Position numbers and translations under genes: made by a program. A DNA stretch of 46,821 nucleotides from Staphylococcus argensis (GTDB taxonomy: Bacteria > Bacillota > Bacilli > Staphylococcales > Staphylococcaceae): assembly GCF_002902305.1 (NCBI RefSeq), contig NZ_PPPX01000015.1:1-46821 (forward strand), in the 5' to 3' direction. The notes under the pieces were generated by a model that searched no databases, was not told the origin of the DNA, and saw only the letters and a list, made by a program, of their open reading frames with translations. This document shows, piece after piece, positions 1 to 12,394 of this stretch; position 1 is the stretch's first letter; every line of letters begins with the position of its first letter.

Positions 1-65
1 GTTAAGCTCCTTAGCGCCGATGGTAGTCGGACTTACGTTCCGCAAGAGTAGGACATTGCCAGGCA
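1..65 (+). rRNA. rrf: 5S ribosomal RNA, 3' part (5' end outside window)
   Basis: The first 65 bases match the 3' part of the complete 5S gene at 46463-46578 except at two bases (position 10 is C here and T there; position 55 is A here and G there). The gene starts before the window, so this is the end of an rRNA region transcribed into the window. A strong terminator follows within five bases. Confidence 0.95.
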
Positions 66-69
66 AACC

Positions 70-92
70 GAACCCGAAAGGGTTCTTTTTTT
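70..92 (+). terminator. Intrinsic terminator of the upstream rRNA region
   Basis: A six-base-pair stem GAACCC/GGGTTC closes a GAAA tetraloop and is followed by seven T residues. It lies directly behind the 5S gene. The rest of the gap up to 267 is AT-rich and holds no gene I can support. Confidence 0.9.
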
Positions 93-207
93 ACGGCTTA
101 GAAAGAGCTTAACTTCTTTATTTATCTCCGTACGAATTATAATAATACTTAAAATAAAGTATAAAGTTTTATGTTTGAATTATGAATATTTATAACTTAT
201 TAGACAT

Positions 208-227
208 TTACTTTTTTATAAAAGTAA
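208..227. promoter_or_regulatory. Palindrome in front of the first small membrane protein gene
   Basis: TTACTTTT and AAAAGTAA form a perfect 8-bp inverted repeat around TTAT, about 40 bases before the start codon at 268. Its position would suit an operator or a 5' UTR hairpin. No regulator is identifiable, and in AT-rich DNA such a palindrome may be chance. Confidence 0.3.
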
Positions 228-267
228 GATACATTAAGTATAGAAAAAGAAAAAGGAGAATTTCATC

Positions 268-516
268 GTGGAACAAAAAAATGATACAAGTTTAAAAGTA
301 TTTATTATTCTAGGGTGGATTTTTAGTGTCATAGCTTTATTCATAGCACCAATTATTTTTGGTATTCTTGGTATTGTTTTTGGAGCTTTAGTAATAGCTA
401 AAGGTAGAACAAAACACGGTATCATAATAATTGTAGCTGCAATTGTTTTCTCCATTATAAGCACTGTGGTTGGTACTATGATTTTAAATAGTGCTTCATC
501 ATTTATTTATTTTTAA
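268..516 (+). CDS. Small two-helix membrane protein, first of a tandem pair
   Basis: This is an 82-residue hydrophobic protein of unknown function. After a short polar N-terminus (EQKNDTSLK) there are two predicted membrane segments, about residues 10-43 and 50-72, joined by the polar turn KGRTKHG. It starts with GTG at 268, and an AAAGGAG ribosome binding site lies 9 bases upstream. The next gene encodes a clear paralogue with the same SLKVFIILGW opening and the same GRT-HG turn. The layout resembles small DUF4190-like membrane proteins, but I could not confirm a family. The pair stands alone behind the rRNA terminator. Confidence 0.75.
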   Translation: MEQKNDTSLKVFIILGWIFSVIALFIAPIIFGILGIVFGALVIAKGRTKHGIIIIVAAIVFSIISTVVGTMILNSASSFIYF

Positions 517-524
517 TAAAGTAA

Positions 525-550
525 GAGGAGCCTAAGTGGGCTTCTTATTT
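525..550 (+). terminator. Weak terminator between the two small paralogues
   Basis: An eight-pair stem at 525-532/539-546, including two G-U pairs, is followed by a short T-rich stretch. It suggests that the two small membrane protein genes are at least partly separate transcripts. Confidence 0.45.
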
Positions 551-689
551 CGTAATATTAATAACCTAAAATTTGATTTCTTTTATCCATGAAAGAAAAT
601 GGCTAAACTAAGTACATTAGAAGAAAAAGATATTTACTTCTCAATAGATATAGGCTATTATATAGAAAACGTTAAAGGAGAATAACAAC

Positions 690-941
690 ATGACACAAAC
701 AACGAATACGAGTTTAAAAGTATTTATAATACTAGGATGGGTTTTTGCGGGAGTAGCGCTACTTCTTTTACCACCTATTTTTGGTATAGCAAGTATTGTA
801 TTTGGAGCACTAATTATTGCTAGAGGAAGAACGTTGCACGGAATATTAATGATAGTAGCAGCTATTATTTGTACACTTATTGGTTTAGTACTTGGAGCTA
901 TAGTTACAGAAATTCTATCATCAGCATTTATTCAGTTTTAA
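690..941 (+). CDS. Small two-helix membrane protein, second of a tandem pair
   Basis: This 83-residue protein is paralogous to the one at 268-516. It shares SLKVFIILGW near the N-terminus, the IVFGAL-IA-GRT-HG core and a serine-rich C-terminus ending in phenylalanine. Two membrane segments flank the ARGRTLHG turn. The ATG at 690 has an AAAGGAGAA ribosome binding site 8-9 bases upstream. The amino acids have drifted a good deal while the layout is kept, which points to an old tandem duplication under selection. Function is unknown. Confidence 0.78.
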   Translation: MTQTTNTSLKVFIILGWVFAGVALLLLPPIFGIASIVFGALIIARGRTLHGILMIVAAIICTLIGLVLGAIVTEILSSAFIQF

Positions 942-950
942 CTTTGTGTT

Positions 951-974
951 AGAGGGCTCCTTGCCCTCTTTTTT
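951..974 (+). terminator. Intrinsic terminator after the second small membrane protein gene
   Basis: A perfect 7-bp stem AGAGGGC/GCCCTCT with the loop TCCTT is followed by six Ts. From here to 1137 I see no gene. Confidence 0.88.
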
Positions 975-1137
975 GATTTTACGCTTAAATCACTAAAGTA
1001 TTAACTACTTTAATATGAAAGTTTCTCTAATAAATGTGTGGTATAAAACCAATTAATTGTCATCCACTGTTACTTCAACTACACTTTATTCAAACCCAAA
1101 GACCTTATAGAAAGAATAAAGATAGGTGGTAATAAAT

Positions 1138-1989
1138 ATGAATATACTACTCACAGGTGCGACAGGACATTTAGGTACGCATATCACGGAACAGGCGATA
1201 GAAGCTCTAATTCCTAACTTTTATATCGGTGTGCGTAACACGAATAAAGTGCCCAAAGAATGGACGCAATCAGTAAATGTTAGAACGTTGGACTATTTCG
1301 ATAAAGACAAAATGGTAAAAGCCTTTGAAAATATCGATCTAGTCATCTTTATACCAAGTATTATTCACCCATCATTTAAACGACTTCCTGAAGTTGAGAA
1401 TTTGGTGGCGGCAGCTCAATAAGCGCAAGTGTCACATATTATGTTTATCGGTTATTACGCAGATCAGCATAACAACCCGTTCCATATGAGTCCGTACTTT
1501 GGATATGCTGAAAGATTGCTTGCCTCAAGCCCGGTTGACTACACGTATGTGAGAATGGCGATGTATATGGACCCGCTCGTACCTTATTTACCTGAGTTAA
1601 AGGAACGTGGAAAATTAATTTATCCAGTAGGCGAAGGTAAGATCAATTACATTTCTAGAGCAGACATTGCGAAAGGTATTGTTGCGTTATTACAACAACC
1701 TGAGAAATGGGGGCAACGTTATTTGCTTGCAGGCTATTCATATACGATGAATGAGCTTGCTGACATTTTATCAGAAGTGGCTGGTAGCCCTATTCAATAT
1801 GACCCTGTGACGCGGGAAGAATTTGGCAAGATGTATGATGAGCCTCGAGGATTTGGTCCGTTACTCGCTTCTATGTACCAAGCAGGCGAGATGGGACTAC
1901 TTGATCAAACTTCTCATGACTTTGAACAACTTACAGGCGAACGACCTACACCTTTCAAAGATTATTTACAGCAACATTACACTGAGTAG
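1138..1989 (+). pseudogene. NmrA-like NAD(P)-binding oxidoreductase interrupted by an in-frame stop
   Basis: The two halves together give about 283 residues of an atypical short-chain dehydrogenase of the NmrA/NAD(P)-binding type. The dinucleotide-binding motif TGATGHLG is at residues 6-13. A TAA at 1420-1422, after about 94 codons, splits the gene. The second half continues in the same frame without any indel, resuming with AQVSHIMFIGYYADQ. Staphylococcal homologues, as I remember them, run through this point without a break. A CAA-to-TAA transition would be enough to explain it. The start is ATG at 1138 with AGGTGG upstream; the in-frame GTG at 1126 lies inside that ribosome binding site. 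Both halves are otherwise well conserved, so the lesion looks recent. A sequencing error or read-through cannot be excluded. Confidence 0.85.
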
Positions 1990-2059
1990 TGCGAGTCATC
2001 ATTCATTAATAATAGAAGTCCATCATGCGTGATATGCTTCAACAACGTATCATTTCGTT

Positions 2060-2088
2060 GAAGTCCACCGCATCTGTGGGCTTCTTTT
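2060..2088 (+). terminator. Intrinsic terminator after the oxidoreductase pseudogene
   Basis: A nine-pair stem GAAGTCCAC/GTGGGCTTC with one G-U pair and a 7-base loop is followed by TTTT. Confidence 0.8.
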
Positions 2089-2275
2089 AATATGCAAAGC
2101 TTCTCCCATCCCCCTAAAAAATGCTCACCACCTATGTCCCCCTCACTATTTAAAATTTGTCACAATAATACGAAATTAAAGTAAATTTTATAAAAATCTA
2201 AAAAAATCAAATAATATTATTAATTATGTGTTTAATGCATCTATCTTCGGTTATTACAAGAAAGGTGACTATTTT

Positions 2276-2299
2276 ATGAAGAAATTGAAACACATCTAA
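2276..2299 (+). other. Possible 7-codon leader ORF before the PTS IIC gene
   Basis: ATG at 2276 has a well-placed AAAGGTGA ribosome binding site and encodes only MKKLKHI before TAA. The permease gene begins 29 bases after this stop with its own GAAGGGAG site. It could be a leader peptide or the worn N-terminus of a once longer permease reading frame. The rest of 2089-2328 is AT-rich with no gene. Confidence 0.25.
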
Positions 2300-2328
2300 T
2301 CATAGATAATAGAAGGGAGTTTTTTGGG

Positions 2329-3381
2329 ATGCAAATGCTACTAGGTGGAGGGACATTGCTACTCCTACTTGTAGCGATGATTCTATTCTTGAAATTTGCA
2401 CCTTATGGTAAGTCGGGACTTGAAGCGCTATCAGGTGCAGCCTGTGCGACATTCCTACCTCAAGCCTTTCTCAGTTATGTGATTGGCGGTATTTTTAATA
2501 TTGAATTTATGAAACAAATCGGGGACAATCTCGGTAGCTTAGGCGGACTCGCAGTCGGGGTGCTCACTTGTCTCAAGATGAAGACGAACCCTGTTTATGC
2601 GGTAATTATCGGTCTTGTGCTCTATAACTTCAGTTTACTACCAGCATTTATCGCAGCCTATCTCATCTCATTTGGACTTAAATTTATCGATAAGAAAGTG
2701 CCTGAAGGTTTAAATCTTATCGTCGTGATTCTCTTAGCGCCAGCGATTACATATGGAATTGCTAGCCTGATCAATCCAGGTATCACGCTCATGCTTGAAG
2801 CAATTAGTAACGCGGTGAATGTAGTAGGTGACAGCAACCCTTACTTACTTGCAGCGATTCTCGGTATCTTGATGCCTATTACAGGTATGACGCCGTTAAG
2901 TTCAATGGTTGTTGCCAGCTTCTTAGGCATTACAGGCAACCCAATGGCCATCGGTGCGTTAACTTGTATGGGTGCGTCATTCGTCAACTTTATCTTATTC
3001 AAACGCTTAGGTATCGGTAATTGGGGTACGAGCATTTCTGTCGGTATTGAGCCACTTACTCAAATTGACAAGATTGTTCAATATCCACTCCAACTTTATA
3101 GCGTGAATGCGATTGTCGGGATTATCAACGGCTGTATCATTACGTTTAGCGGTCTCATCATCAATGCTGAAGGTGTCGCAACGCCAATTGCTGGACCTAT
3201 CGTGCTCTTCGGTTTCAACGGTCCAGTTCAATCTATTATTACCATCGTAGTTGTTGCGGTGAACAGCTTAGTTTGGAGCTTTATCTTTAGTATCATTATT
3301 AAACACTTCAATTTAGTGAATATCGATTTCAAATCGCTTTTCAAAGGTAAAAGTAAAGGCTCTCAAGGCAGTCAGTCTTAA
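2329..3381 (+). CDS. PTS-type IIC membrane permease (PTS_EIIC_2-like)
   Basis: This is a 350-residue polytopic membrane protein with about nine or ten hydrophobic segments, glycine-rich helices and a short basic, serine-rich cytoplasmic tail (FKGKSKGSQGSQS). It resembles the stand-alone IIC proteins of the PTS_EIIC_2 family. There are no IIA or IIB domains or genes nearby, so its substrate and its energy coupling are unknown. The conserved-looking core includes the stretch around GILMPITGMTPLSS and a GNWGTSISVGIEPL loop. The ATG at 2329 follows GAAGGGAG by about 9 bases. A strong terminator follows, so it is probably monocistronic. Confidence 0.75.
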   Translation: MQMLLGGGTLLLLLVAMILFLKFAPYGKSGLEALSGAACATFLPQAFLSYVIGGIFNIEFMKQIGDNLGSLGGLAVGVLTCLKMKTNPVYAVIIGLVLYNFSLLPAFIAAYLISFGLKFIDKKVPEGLNLIVVILLAPAITYGIASLINPGITLMLEAISNAVNVVGDSNPYLLAAILGILMPITGMTPLSSMVVASFLGITGNPMAIGALTCMGASFVNFILFKRLGIGNWGTSISVGIEPLTQIDKIVQYPLQLYSVNAIVGIINGCIITFSGLIINAEGVATPIAGPIVLFGFNGPVQSIITIVVVAVNSLVWSFIFSIIIKHFNLVNIDFKSLFKGKSKGSQGSQS

Positions 3382-3412
3382 TTAGATTGAACGAGCCAGA
3401 AGAGTGATATAG

Positions 3413-3447
3413 ACGGAGGTAGAATAGTCTTCTGCCTCTGTTTTTTA
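3413..3447 (+). terminator. Intrinsic terminator after the PTS IIC gene
   Basis: ACGGAGGTAGAA pairs with TTCTGCCTCTGT (12 pairs, two of them G-U) around a short loop and is followed by six Ts. Confidence 0.88.
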
Positions 3448-3482
3448 TTTGTTGTAAAATGACTGAAGTTACCCGCCCATTT

Positions 3483-3509
3483 ATGACATACTCAAGAACG
3501 TGCTATAAT
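3483..3509 (+). promoter_or_regulatory. Extended -10 promoter of the decarboxylase-tmk unit
   Basis: TGCTATAAT at 3501-3509 is an extended -10 element with a perfect TATAAT. The -35-like ATGACA at 3483-3488 lies 15 bases upstream, short but tolerable with an extended -10. Transcription would start near 3516, which makes the in-frame GTG at 3521 nearly leaderless and favours the ATG at 3566 as the start codon. Confidence 0.6.
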
Positions 3510-3565
3510 AATTTCTAAAAGTGCTAACTTACTTAACACAAAATTTTACAGAAAAAGGTGTCTGT

Positions 3566-5891
<2,326 letters not shown>

Positions 5892-5898
5892 CTATAAC

Positions 5899-5993
5899 GG
5901 TTGCTTTATATGCCTTGGTTTCTGCGTCTAGATGAGATGATTGCTTCGCGCGATGTCTTTGAACAGCAATCATGCATATTGAGCAGCCTTTTT
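5899..5993 (+). terminator. Long two-part hairpin with T-run between pstA and holB
   Basis: The outer stem 5899-5913/5974-5988 pairs 14 of 15 positions. Directly against its 3' arm sits a perfect 9-bp inner stem, 5937-5945 (ATGATTGCT) with 5965-5973 (AGCAATCAT), leaving a 23-base bulge on the 5' side. TTTTT follows, and the holB ribosome binding site begins a few bases later. It reads as a terminator or attenuator, larger and more elaborate than termination needs. Confidence 0.75.
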
Positions 5994-6012
5994 ACATAAA
6001 GGAGTCAAAGTG

Positions 6013-6939
6013 ATGGATGAACAACAAATGTTGACTCAAGCATACCAATCGAACCGACTCTCACATGCCTATCTCTTTGAAGGCGATGATGCAGAGTCGA
6101 TGAAACAAGTTGCGATGGCGTTTAGTACCATGATTCTGTGTGACGATGCGGAACAATGCCGCTCGAAAGTAGAGCATCACAACCATCCTGACTTTCTCTA
6201 CGTCTCAACAGATGAGAATACGATTAAGAAAGAACAGATTGAGCGACTCGTACGTCACATGAATCAATTGCCGATTGAAAGCACGCACAAAGTTTATATC
6301 ATCGAATCCTTTGAGAAACTCAGTGTCCAAGGTGAGAATAGTATCCTAAAGTTTCTCGAAGAACCTCCAGAGAACACGATTGCGATACTACTCACTACGA
6401 AACCGGAGCAAATCCTAGATACGATCCACTCTCGCTGCCAACACATTCACTTTAAACCGATTGATAAACAGCGTTTCATCCAACGTCTAGAGGACCGTGA
6501 TGTGCCTCGTGCGGCTGCTGAAATGTTGAGCACTTATACGACACAGATTGAGACGGCTCTAGCGTTACATGAGGAAACAGATCTTCTTGCTTTGCGTAAA
6601 ATAATCTTAAAGTGGTGTCAGCAATTAATGACGCAGTATTCTATGGCACTCATCGGCATCGTCGACTTATTGAAACATGCGAAGAATCGACGTTTGCAAT
6701 TGCTCACACTCGCTGCAATTAATGGGTTCTTTGAAGATATGATGCATGTTAAAGTAGGTTTGGATCAACAATTAATTTACTCTGATTTAGGTGAACAATT
6801 TGAGCATTGGGCTCAGAAACTGGACTATACACAAATTGTGTTAATGTATGATCGCATCACAGAAGCACATAAGAAGTTAAACCAGAATGTGAACCCTACA
6901 TTAGTATTTGAACAAATCGTCATAAATGGGGTGAAATGA
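6013..6939 (+). CDS. holB: DNA polymerase III subunit delta' (clamp loader)
   Basis: This 308-residue protein is the delta' subunit of the clamp-loader complex that opens the sliding clamp at primer ends. The N-terminal AAA+ fold lacks a working Walker A: LFEGDDAESMKQ stands where a GKT/S P-loop would be, as expected of the non-ATPase delta' subunit. The SRC motif (HSRCQHIHF) and the FLEEPPENT box are present. ATG 6013 (MDEQQ) fits homologues and sits 8 bases from AAAGGAG. A GTG at 6010 directly before it is the only close alternative. ricT follows with a two-base gap. Confidence 0.95.
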   Translation: MDEQQMLTQAYQSNRLSHAYLFEGDDAESMKQVAMAFSTMILCDDAEQCRSKVEHHNHPDFLYVSTDENTIKKEQIERLVRHMNQLPIESTHKVYIIESFEKLSVQGENSILKFLEEPPENTIAILLTTKPEQILDTIHSRCQHIHFKPIDKQRFIQRLEDRDVPRAAAEMLSTYTTQIETALALHEETDLLALRKIILKWCQQLMTQYSMALIGIVDLLKHAKNRRLQLLTLAAINGFFEDMMHVKVGLDQQLIYSDLGEQFEHWAQKLDYTQIVLMYDRITEAHKKLNQNVNPTLVFEQIVINGVK

Positions 6940-6941
6940 CA

Positions 6942-7745
6942 ATGCAAAATGTGGTAGGCGTATATTTTCCTAAAGCAGGAAAGCTTGAATATTATTCTCC
7001 ACAAAGCTTCGATTTAAGTGAAGCACAATACGTCGTAGTTGAATCTACGCGTGGTATCGAAATGGGCTACATTAAATATGGACCGTTAAACGTGGCAGAT
7101 GAGGATGTCACTTTGCCTTTAAAGCACATCATTCGTGTAGCTACAGAAGCGGATAAAGCCCAATTTGAACAGAATGAGCAGGATGCCGAAGCAGCATTCG
7201 ACATATGTAAGACAGTCATCGATCAACTTAAATTGGATATGCGTCTCGTCAATTGTGAATATATATTGGACAAATCTAAAGTGATCTTTAACTTCACCTC
7301 AGATGACCGTGTAGACTTCCGAAAGTTGGTAAAAATACTCGCTCAGAAGTTAAAGACTCGCATTGAATTGCGTCAGATAGGGGTGCGCGACGAAGCAAAG
7401 TTGCTAGGTGGGATTGGCCCATGTGGCAGATCCCTATGTTGTTCAACCTTCTTGGGAGATTTCGAACCCGTCTCTATCAAGATGGCGAAAGATCAGAATC
7501 TCTCACTTAATCCAACAAAGATATCTGGAGCGTGCGGCCGTCTGATGTGCTGTCTGAAGTATGAGAACGATCACTACGAAGAAGCGCGCGCACAGCTTCC
7601 AGATGTAGGCGAAGCGGTCGTTACTCCAGACGGACAGGGGGAGGTCGTAGGACTCAATATTCTAGATATTTCAATGCAAGTGAAGATCGAGGGCGTTGAA
7701 CAACCTTTAGAGTACAAGATGGAAGAATTAGAAGCATTGAAATAG
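6942..7745 (+). CDS. ricT: PSP1-domain protein RicT (YaaT)
   Basis: The 267-residue protein has a PSP1 domain. In B. subtilis RicT joins RicA (YmcA) and RicF (YlbF) in a complex that carries iron-sulfur clusters and guides RNase Y in mRNA maturation. Two cysteine clusters typical of the family are visible: CGRSLCC and, about 30 residues on, CGRLMCC. RicA and RicF are not in the window. ATG 6942 lies 8 bases from GGGGTG. The earlier ATG at 6936 overlaps the holB stop but has only two bases of spacing. There is no sporulation context, as expected for a staphylococcus. Confidence 0.93.
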   Translation: MQNVVGVYFPKAGKLEYYSPQSFDLSEAQYVVVESTRGIEMGYIKYGPLNVADEDVTLPLKHIIRVATEADKAQFEQNEQDAEAAFDICKTVIDQLKLDMRLVNCEYILDKSKVIFNFTSDDRVDFRKLVKILAQKLKTRIELRQIGVRDEAKLLGGIGPCGRSLCCSTFLGDFEPVSIKMAKDQNLSLNPTKISGACGRLMCCLKYENDHYEEARAQLPDVGEAVVTPDGQGEVVGLNILDISMQVKIEGVEQPLEYKMEELEALK

Positions 7746-7759
7746 GAGGCGTATGCACG

Positions 7760-8098
7760 TTGAATCGAACAGAAATATTTGAACGTTTAACGTGGTTAGA
7801 GAAGAACGTAGAGAGCATTAATCAGAATATGTCTGAGCTCAAGACATTAGCTGTTGAACTCGTAGAAGAGAACGTTGCGCTACAAATTGAGAATGAGAAT
7901 TTACAAGCACTTATCGAGAAGAATGAGTCAGCTAAAGATACCGATGTGGAACAGCGTAAACCTAAGAAACCATTGAGAAGTAAAGATAACTTAGCGATGT
8001 TATATAAAGAAGGTTTCCACATTTGTAACGGGGAATTATTTGGAAAGCATCGCAAAGGTGAAGATTGTTTATTCTGTTTAAAGGTGCTAGACGATTAA
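7760..8098 (+). CDS. yabA: Replication initiation control protein YabA
   Basis: This 112-residue protein restrains chromosome replication by binding DnaA and the DnaN clamp. The N-terminal half (about residues 1-60) is a leucine-rich coiled coil of glutamate- and asparagine-rich heptads. The C-terminal part holds the zinc site [11 protein letters not shown]...CLFC, pattern H-x-C-x13-C-x2-C. Translation starts with TTG at 7760 (MNRTEIF), 10 bases behind AGGAGG. The ATG at 7753 is out of frame. Its neighbours holB and ricT are the same as in other Firmicutes. Confidence 0.95.
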   Translation: MNRTEIFERLTWLEKNVESINQNMSELKTLAVELVEENVALQIENENLQALIEKNESAKDTDVEQRKPKKPLRSKDNLAMLYKEGFHICNGELFGKHRKGEDCLFCLKVLDD

Positions 8099-8121
8099 TT
8101 AAGTAATAGAGAGAAACGAAG

Positions 8122-8173
8122 GGATAGGATGTTTGCGATAGGCTTACTACAAGCATCGCCATCCTATCCTTTT
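8122..8173 (+). terminator. Nested hairpin terminator after yabA
   Basis: A perfect 10-bp stem GGATAGGATG/CATCCTATCC (8122-8131/8160-8169) encloses a second stem GCGAT/ATCGC (8135-8139/8155-8159) and is followed by TTTT. Confidence 0.82.
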
Positions 8174-8199
8174 AATTTGAATGGAGGACGTGGTAACAC

Positions 8200-8925
8200 A
8201 TGTTACGTGAGCACGAGCGTTTAGATTATTTAACGAAAGAACATTTGCGCATCATTCAGAATGATGAGGTCTTCTCTTTTTCAACAGACGCCTTGTTACT
8301 TGCGCATTACACGACTGTGCGTAAGAATGACAAGATAATGGATCTGTGTTCAGGGAATGGCGTGATACCTTTACTGTTAAGTGCGAAGAGTACGCAATCT
8401 ATCGAAGGTATCGAAATTCAGTCACAACTCGTAGATATGGCTAAGCGTTCTTATCATTATAATCAACTTTCAGACCGGTTGATGATGCATCATATGGATT
8501 TGAGAGAAGTTTTCACGCATTTTCAACCTGCTCAATATTCATTAATTACGTGTAACCCTCCATATTTTAAAATGAACCAACAACATCAGCACCATAAAGA
8601 AGCGCATAAGATTGCACGACATGAAGTCATGTGTACGCTGGACGATTGCTGTAAAGCGGCACGCCATCTACTCAAAGAAGGCGGTCGTTTCATCATGGTT
8701 CACCGTGCGGACCGTCTCATGGATGTCTTAACGACGATGCGCCAGTATCGTTTGGAGCCAAAACGCTTAAAGATGGTATATAGTAAACCCGGCAAGTCTG
8801 CTCAGATGATGATCGTAGAAAGCCGGCGTGGCGGCCAACAAGGCTTGGAAATCACTCCGCCGTTCTATATTTATACAGCAACGGGTGAGTATTCTGAAGA
8901 AATGCGAGCGATTTATTATGGATAA
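8200..8925 (+). CDS. tRNA1(Val) (adenine37-N6)-methyltransferase-like protein
   Basis: The 241-residue class I SAM-dependent methyltransferase has the SAM-binding motif DLCSGNGVIPLLL at about residues 49-61 and the amino-methylating NPPY motif in TCNPPYFK. This is the TrmN6/YabB group, whose E. coli member modifies A37 of tRNA1(Val). The RNA target in this organism is inferred only. The ATG at 8200 follows TGGAGGACG. Its end overlaps the GIY-YIG gene by 8 bases, so the two are translationally linked with rsmI. Confidence 0.88.
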   Translation: MLREHERLDYLTKEHLRIIQNDEVFSFSTDALLLAHYTTVRKNDKIMDLCSGNGVIPLLLSAKSTQSIEGIEIQSQLVDMAKRSYHYNQLSDRLMMHHMDLREVFTHFQPAQYSLITCNPPYFKMNQQHQHHKEAHKIARHEVMCTLDDCCKAARHLLKEGGRFIMVHRADRLMDVLTTMRQYRLEPKRLKMVYSKPGKSAQMMIVESRRGGQQGLEITPPFYIYTATGEYSEEMRAIYYG

Positions 8926-9166
8926 ACATTATGTGTATATCGTAAAGTGTAAGGACGACAGTCTTTATACAGGTTATGCTAAAAATGTGGAACAACGAGT
9001 GGAAAAACATAATAAAGGTTTAGGTGCCAAATATACGAAAGTAAGACGTCCTGTCGTGTTAGTTTATCAAGAAGTGTACGAGACAAAGTCAGAAGCGTTG
9101 AAACGTGAGTATCAAATCAAACAATATTCGAGAAATAAGAAGTTAGCGTTGATTAAGGAGGGATAG
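8918..9166 (+). CDS. GIY-YIG nuclease-fold protein, UPF0213 (YazA) type
   Basis: This 82-residue protein is one GIY-YIG domain: YVYIVKCKDDSLYTGYA provides the paired motif and KYTKVRRPV and SEALKREYQIK the rest of the fold. It lacks any DNA-binding extension. Members of this family are widespread in Firmicutes; their role in nucleic acid maintenance is not established. The start is ATG at 8918 (MDKHYVYIV), inside the end of the upstream methyltransferase gene, without a strong ribosome binding site, which suggests translational coupling. rsmI follows after two bases. Confidence 0.9.
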   Translation: MDKHYVYIVKCKDDSLYTGYAKNVEQRVEKHNKGLGAKYTKVRRPVVLVYQEVYETKSEALKREYQIKQYSRNKKLALIKEG

Positions 9167-9168
9167 TG

Positions 9169-10002
9169 ATGGCAACTTTATACTTAGTAGGTACGCCAAT
9201 CGGTAACTTAGCTGACATTACTTACAGAGCGGTTCAGACACTACAGTCCGTAGATCTCATCGCATGCGAAGATACGAGAGTAACGCAGAAGTTATGCCAA
9301 CATTACGAGATACATACACCATTGAAGTCCTACCATGATCATAATAAAGAGAAAGAGACCGCACATCTCATCGAGTTATTACAGCAAGGAAATGACATTG
9401 CGCTCGTTTCTGATGCGGGATTACCCTTGATTAGTGACCCAGGTTACGAATTAGTAGTGGCTGCCAGAGAAGCACAATTGCGTGTAGAAACGGTCCCAGG
9501 TCCTAATGCAGGGCTCACGGCATTGATGGCGAGTGGACTCCCATCTTTCACCTATACTTTTCTAGGCTTCTTACCACGTAAGGATAAAGAGAAAGTTGAA
9601 GTACTCAAGCAACGGATGTATGAAGATAGTACGTTGATTATCTATGAATCACCGTATCGCGTGAAAGATAGTTTACAAGCGATTGCACGTGTGGATGATG
9701 AACGTCAGGTTGCGCTTGGGAGGGAATTGACGAAGCGATTTGAACAAATTGAAACAGGAACGCCAAAGACACTGTTGCAGATGATTGAGCGAGACGACAT
9801 ACGTCTAAAGGGTGAATTTGTCATTCTAATACAAGGTGCTGCTCCAGAAGCTGATAATGCCTGGTTTGAAGACTTAACGATTCACGAACATGTCGACTAC
9901 TACTGCGAACAAGGACAGAAACCAAAAGCAGCAATCAAACAAGTAGCGAAAGATAGACAGATGAAGACAGGCGAAGTCTACGATATTTATCATGAAGTGT
10001 AG
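9169..10002 (+). CDS. rsmI: 16S rRNA (cytidine1402-2'-O)-methyltransferase RsmI
   Basis: The 277-residue enzyme has the tetrapyrrole-methylase (SAM-dependent) fold and adds the 2'-O-methyl group on C1402 in the ribosomal decoding centre. The N-terminal LVGTPIGNLADIT, the CEDTR motif, the SDAGLPLISDPG loop and PGPNAGLTAL are all intact. ATG 9169 gives good spacing from AAGGAGGG. A GTG directly before it at 9166 overlaps the previous stop. It ends a compact three-gene group of modification and nuclease-fold proteins. Confidence 0.95.
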   Translation: MATLYLVGTPIGNLADITYRAVQTLQSVDLIACEDTRVTQKLCQHYEIHTPLKSYHDHNKEKETAHLIELLQQGNDIALVSDAGLPLISDPGYELVVAAREAQLRVETVPGPNAGLTALMASGLPSFTYTFLGFLPRKDKEKVEVLKQRMYEDSTLIIYESPYRVKDSLQAIARVDDERQVALGRELTKRFEQIETGTPKTLLQMIERDDIRLKGEFVILIQGAAPEADNAWFEDLTIHEHVDYYCEQGQKPKAAIKQVAKDRQMKTGEVYDIYHEV

Positions 10003-10061
10003 TGGAAGATATCGGTAGTGTCCGGGATGGATAACGAGCCTGGGAGATAGTTGAAAATGTG

Positions 10062-10114
10062 TGGTAGAAATAAAATAAAGTCATTTGTGTTTAAATTTTA
10101 TTCCAGACCATTTT
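10062..10114 (+). terminator. Candidate terminator after rsmI
   Basis: TGGT/ACCA (10062-10065/10107-10110) and AATAAAAT/ATTTTATT (10069-10076/10095-10102) form a hairpin with a small internal loop, followed by TTTT. The stem is AU-rich and the loop is long, so it is only a moderate terminator. A second hairpin ATGCCC/GGGCAT spans 10139-10186. No gene is visible in 10003-10359. Confidence 0.4.
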
Positions 10115-10300
10115 ACTATCGAAAAAATCAAGATGAATATGCCCATAGCCTACGTGAATTATGGTATTGTTAATAAGATAGGGCATTTGAAATACGAACG
10201 ACAAATGATGATGATAATCAACAAATACGAAACTCAATATGTGACGAATATCCAATACTAACGAGGTGCCGGATTGGCTCAATCAGCCTACCATCGTCCA

Positions 10301-10329
10301 TTGAAACCATAGTTGAAGTTAGCTATTAT
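10301..10329 (+). promoter_or_regulatory. Promoter of metG
   Basis: TTGAAA (10301-10306) and TATTAT (10324-10329) are separated by 17 bases. Transcription would start about 25 bases before the metG ATG. Most of the 357-base gap would then not be metG leader, which argues against a T-box there; I see no T-box motif either. Confidence 0.55.
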
Positions 10330-10347
10330 TTATAATGTAAGAAATGA

Positions 10348-12351
<2,004 letters not shown>

Positions 12352-12394
12352 ACGACTAACAGGACGCAAGTCAGGGAATAAGTTGAATGATGAC

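Noticed and set aside
8828..8917. An N-terminal extension of the GIY-YIG protein starting at 8828
   Set aside because: The extra 30 residues overlap the methyltransferase gene, are unlike any homologue, and the family start MDKHYVYIV fits at 8918.
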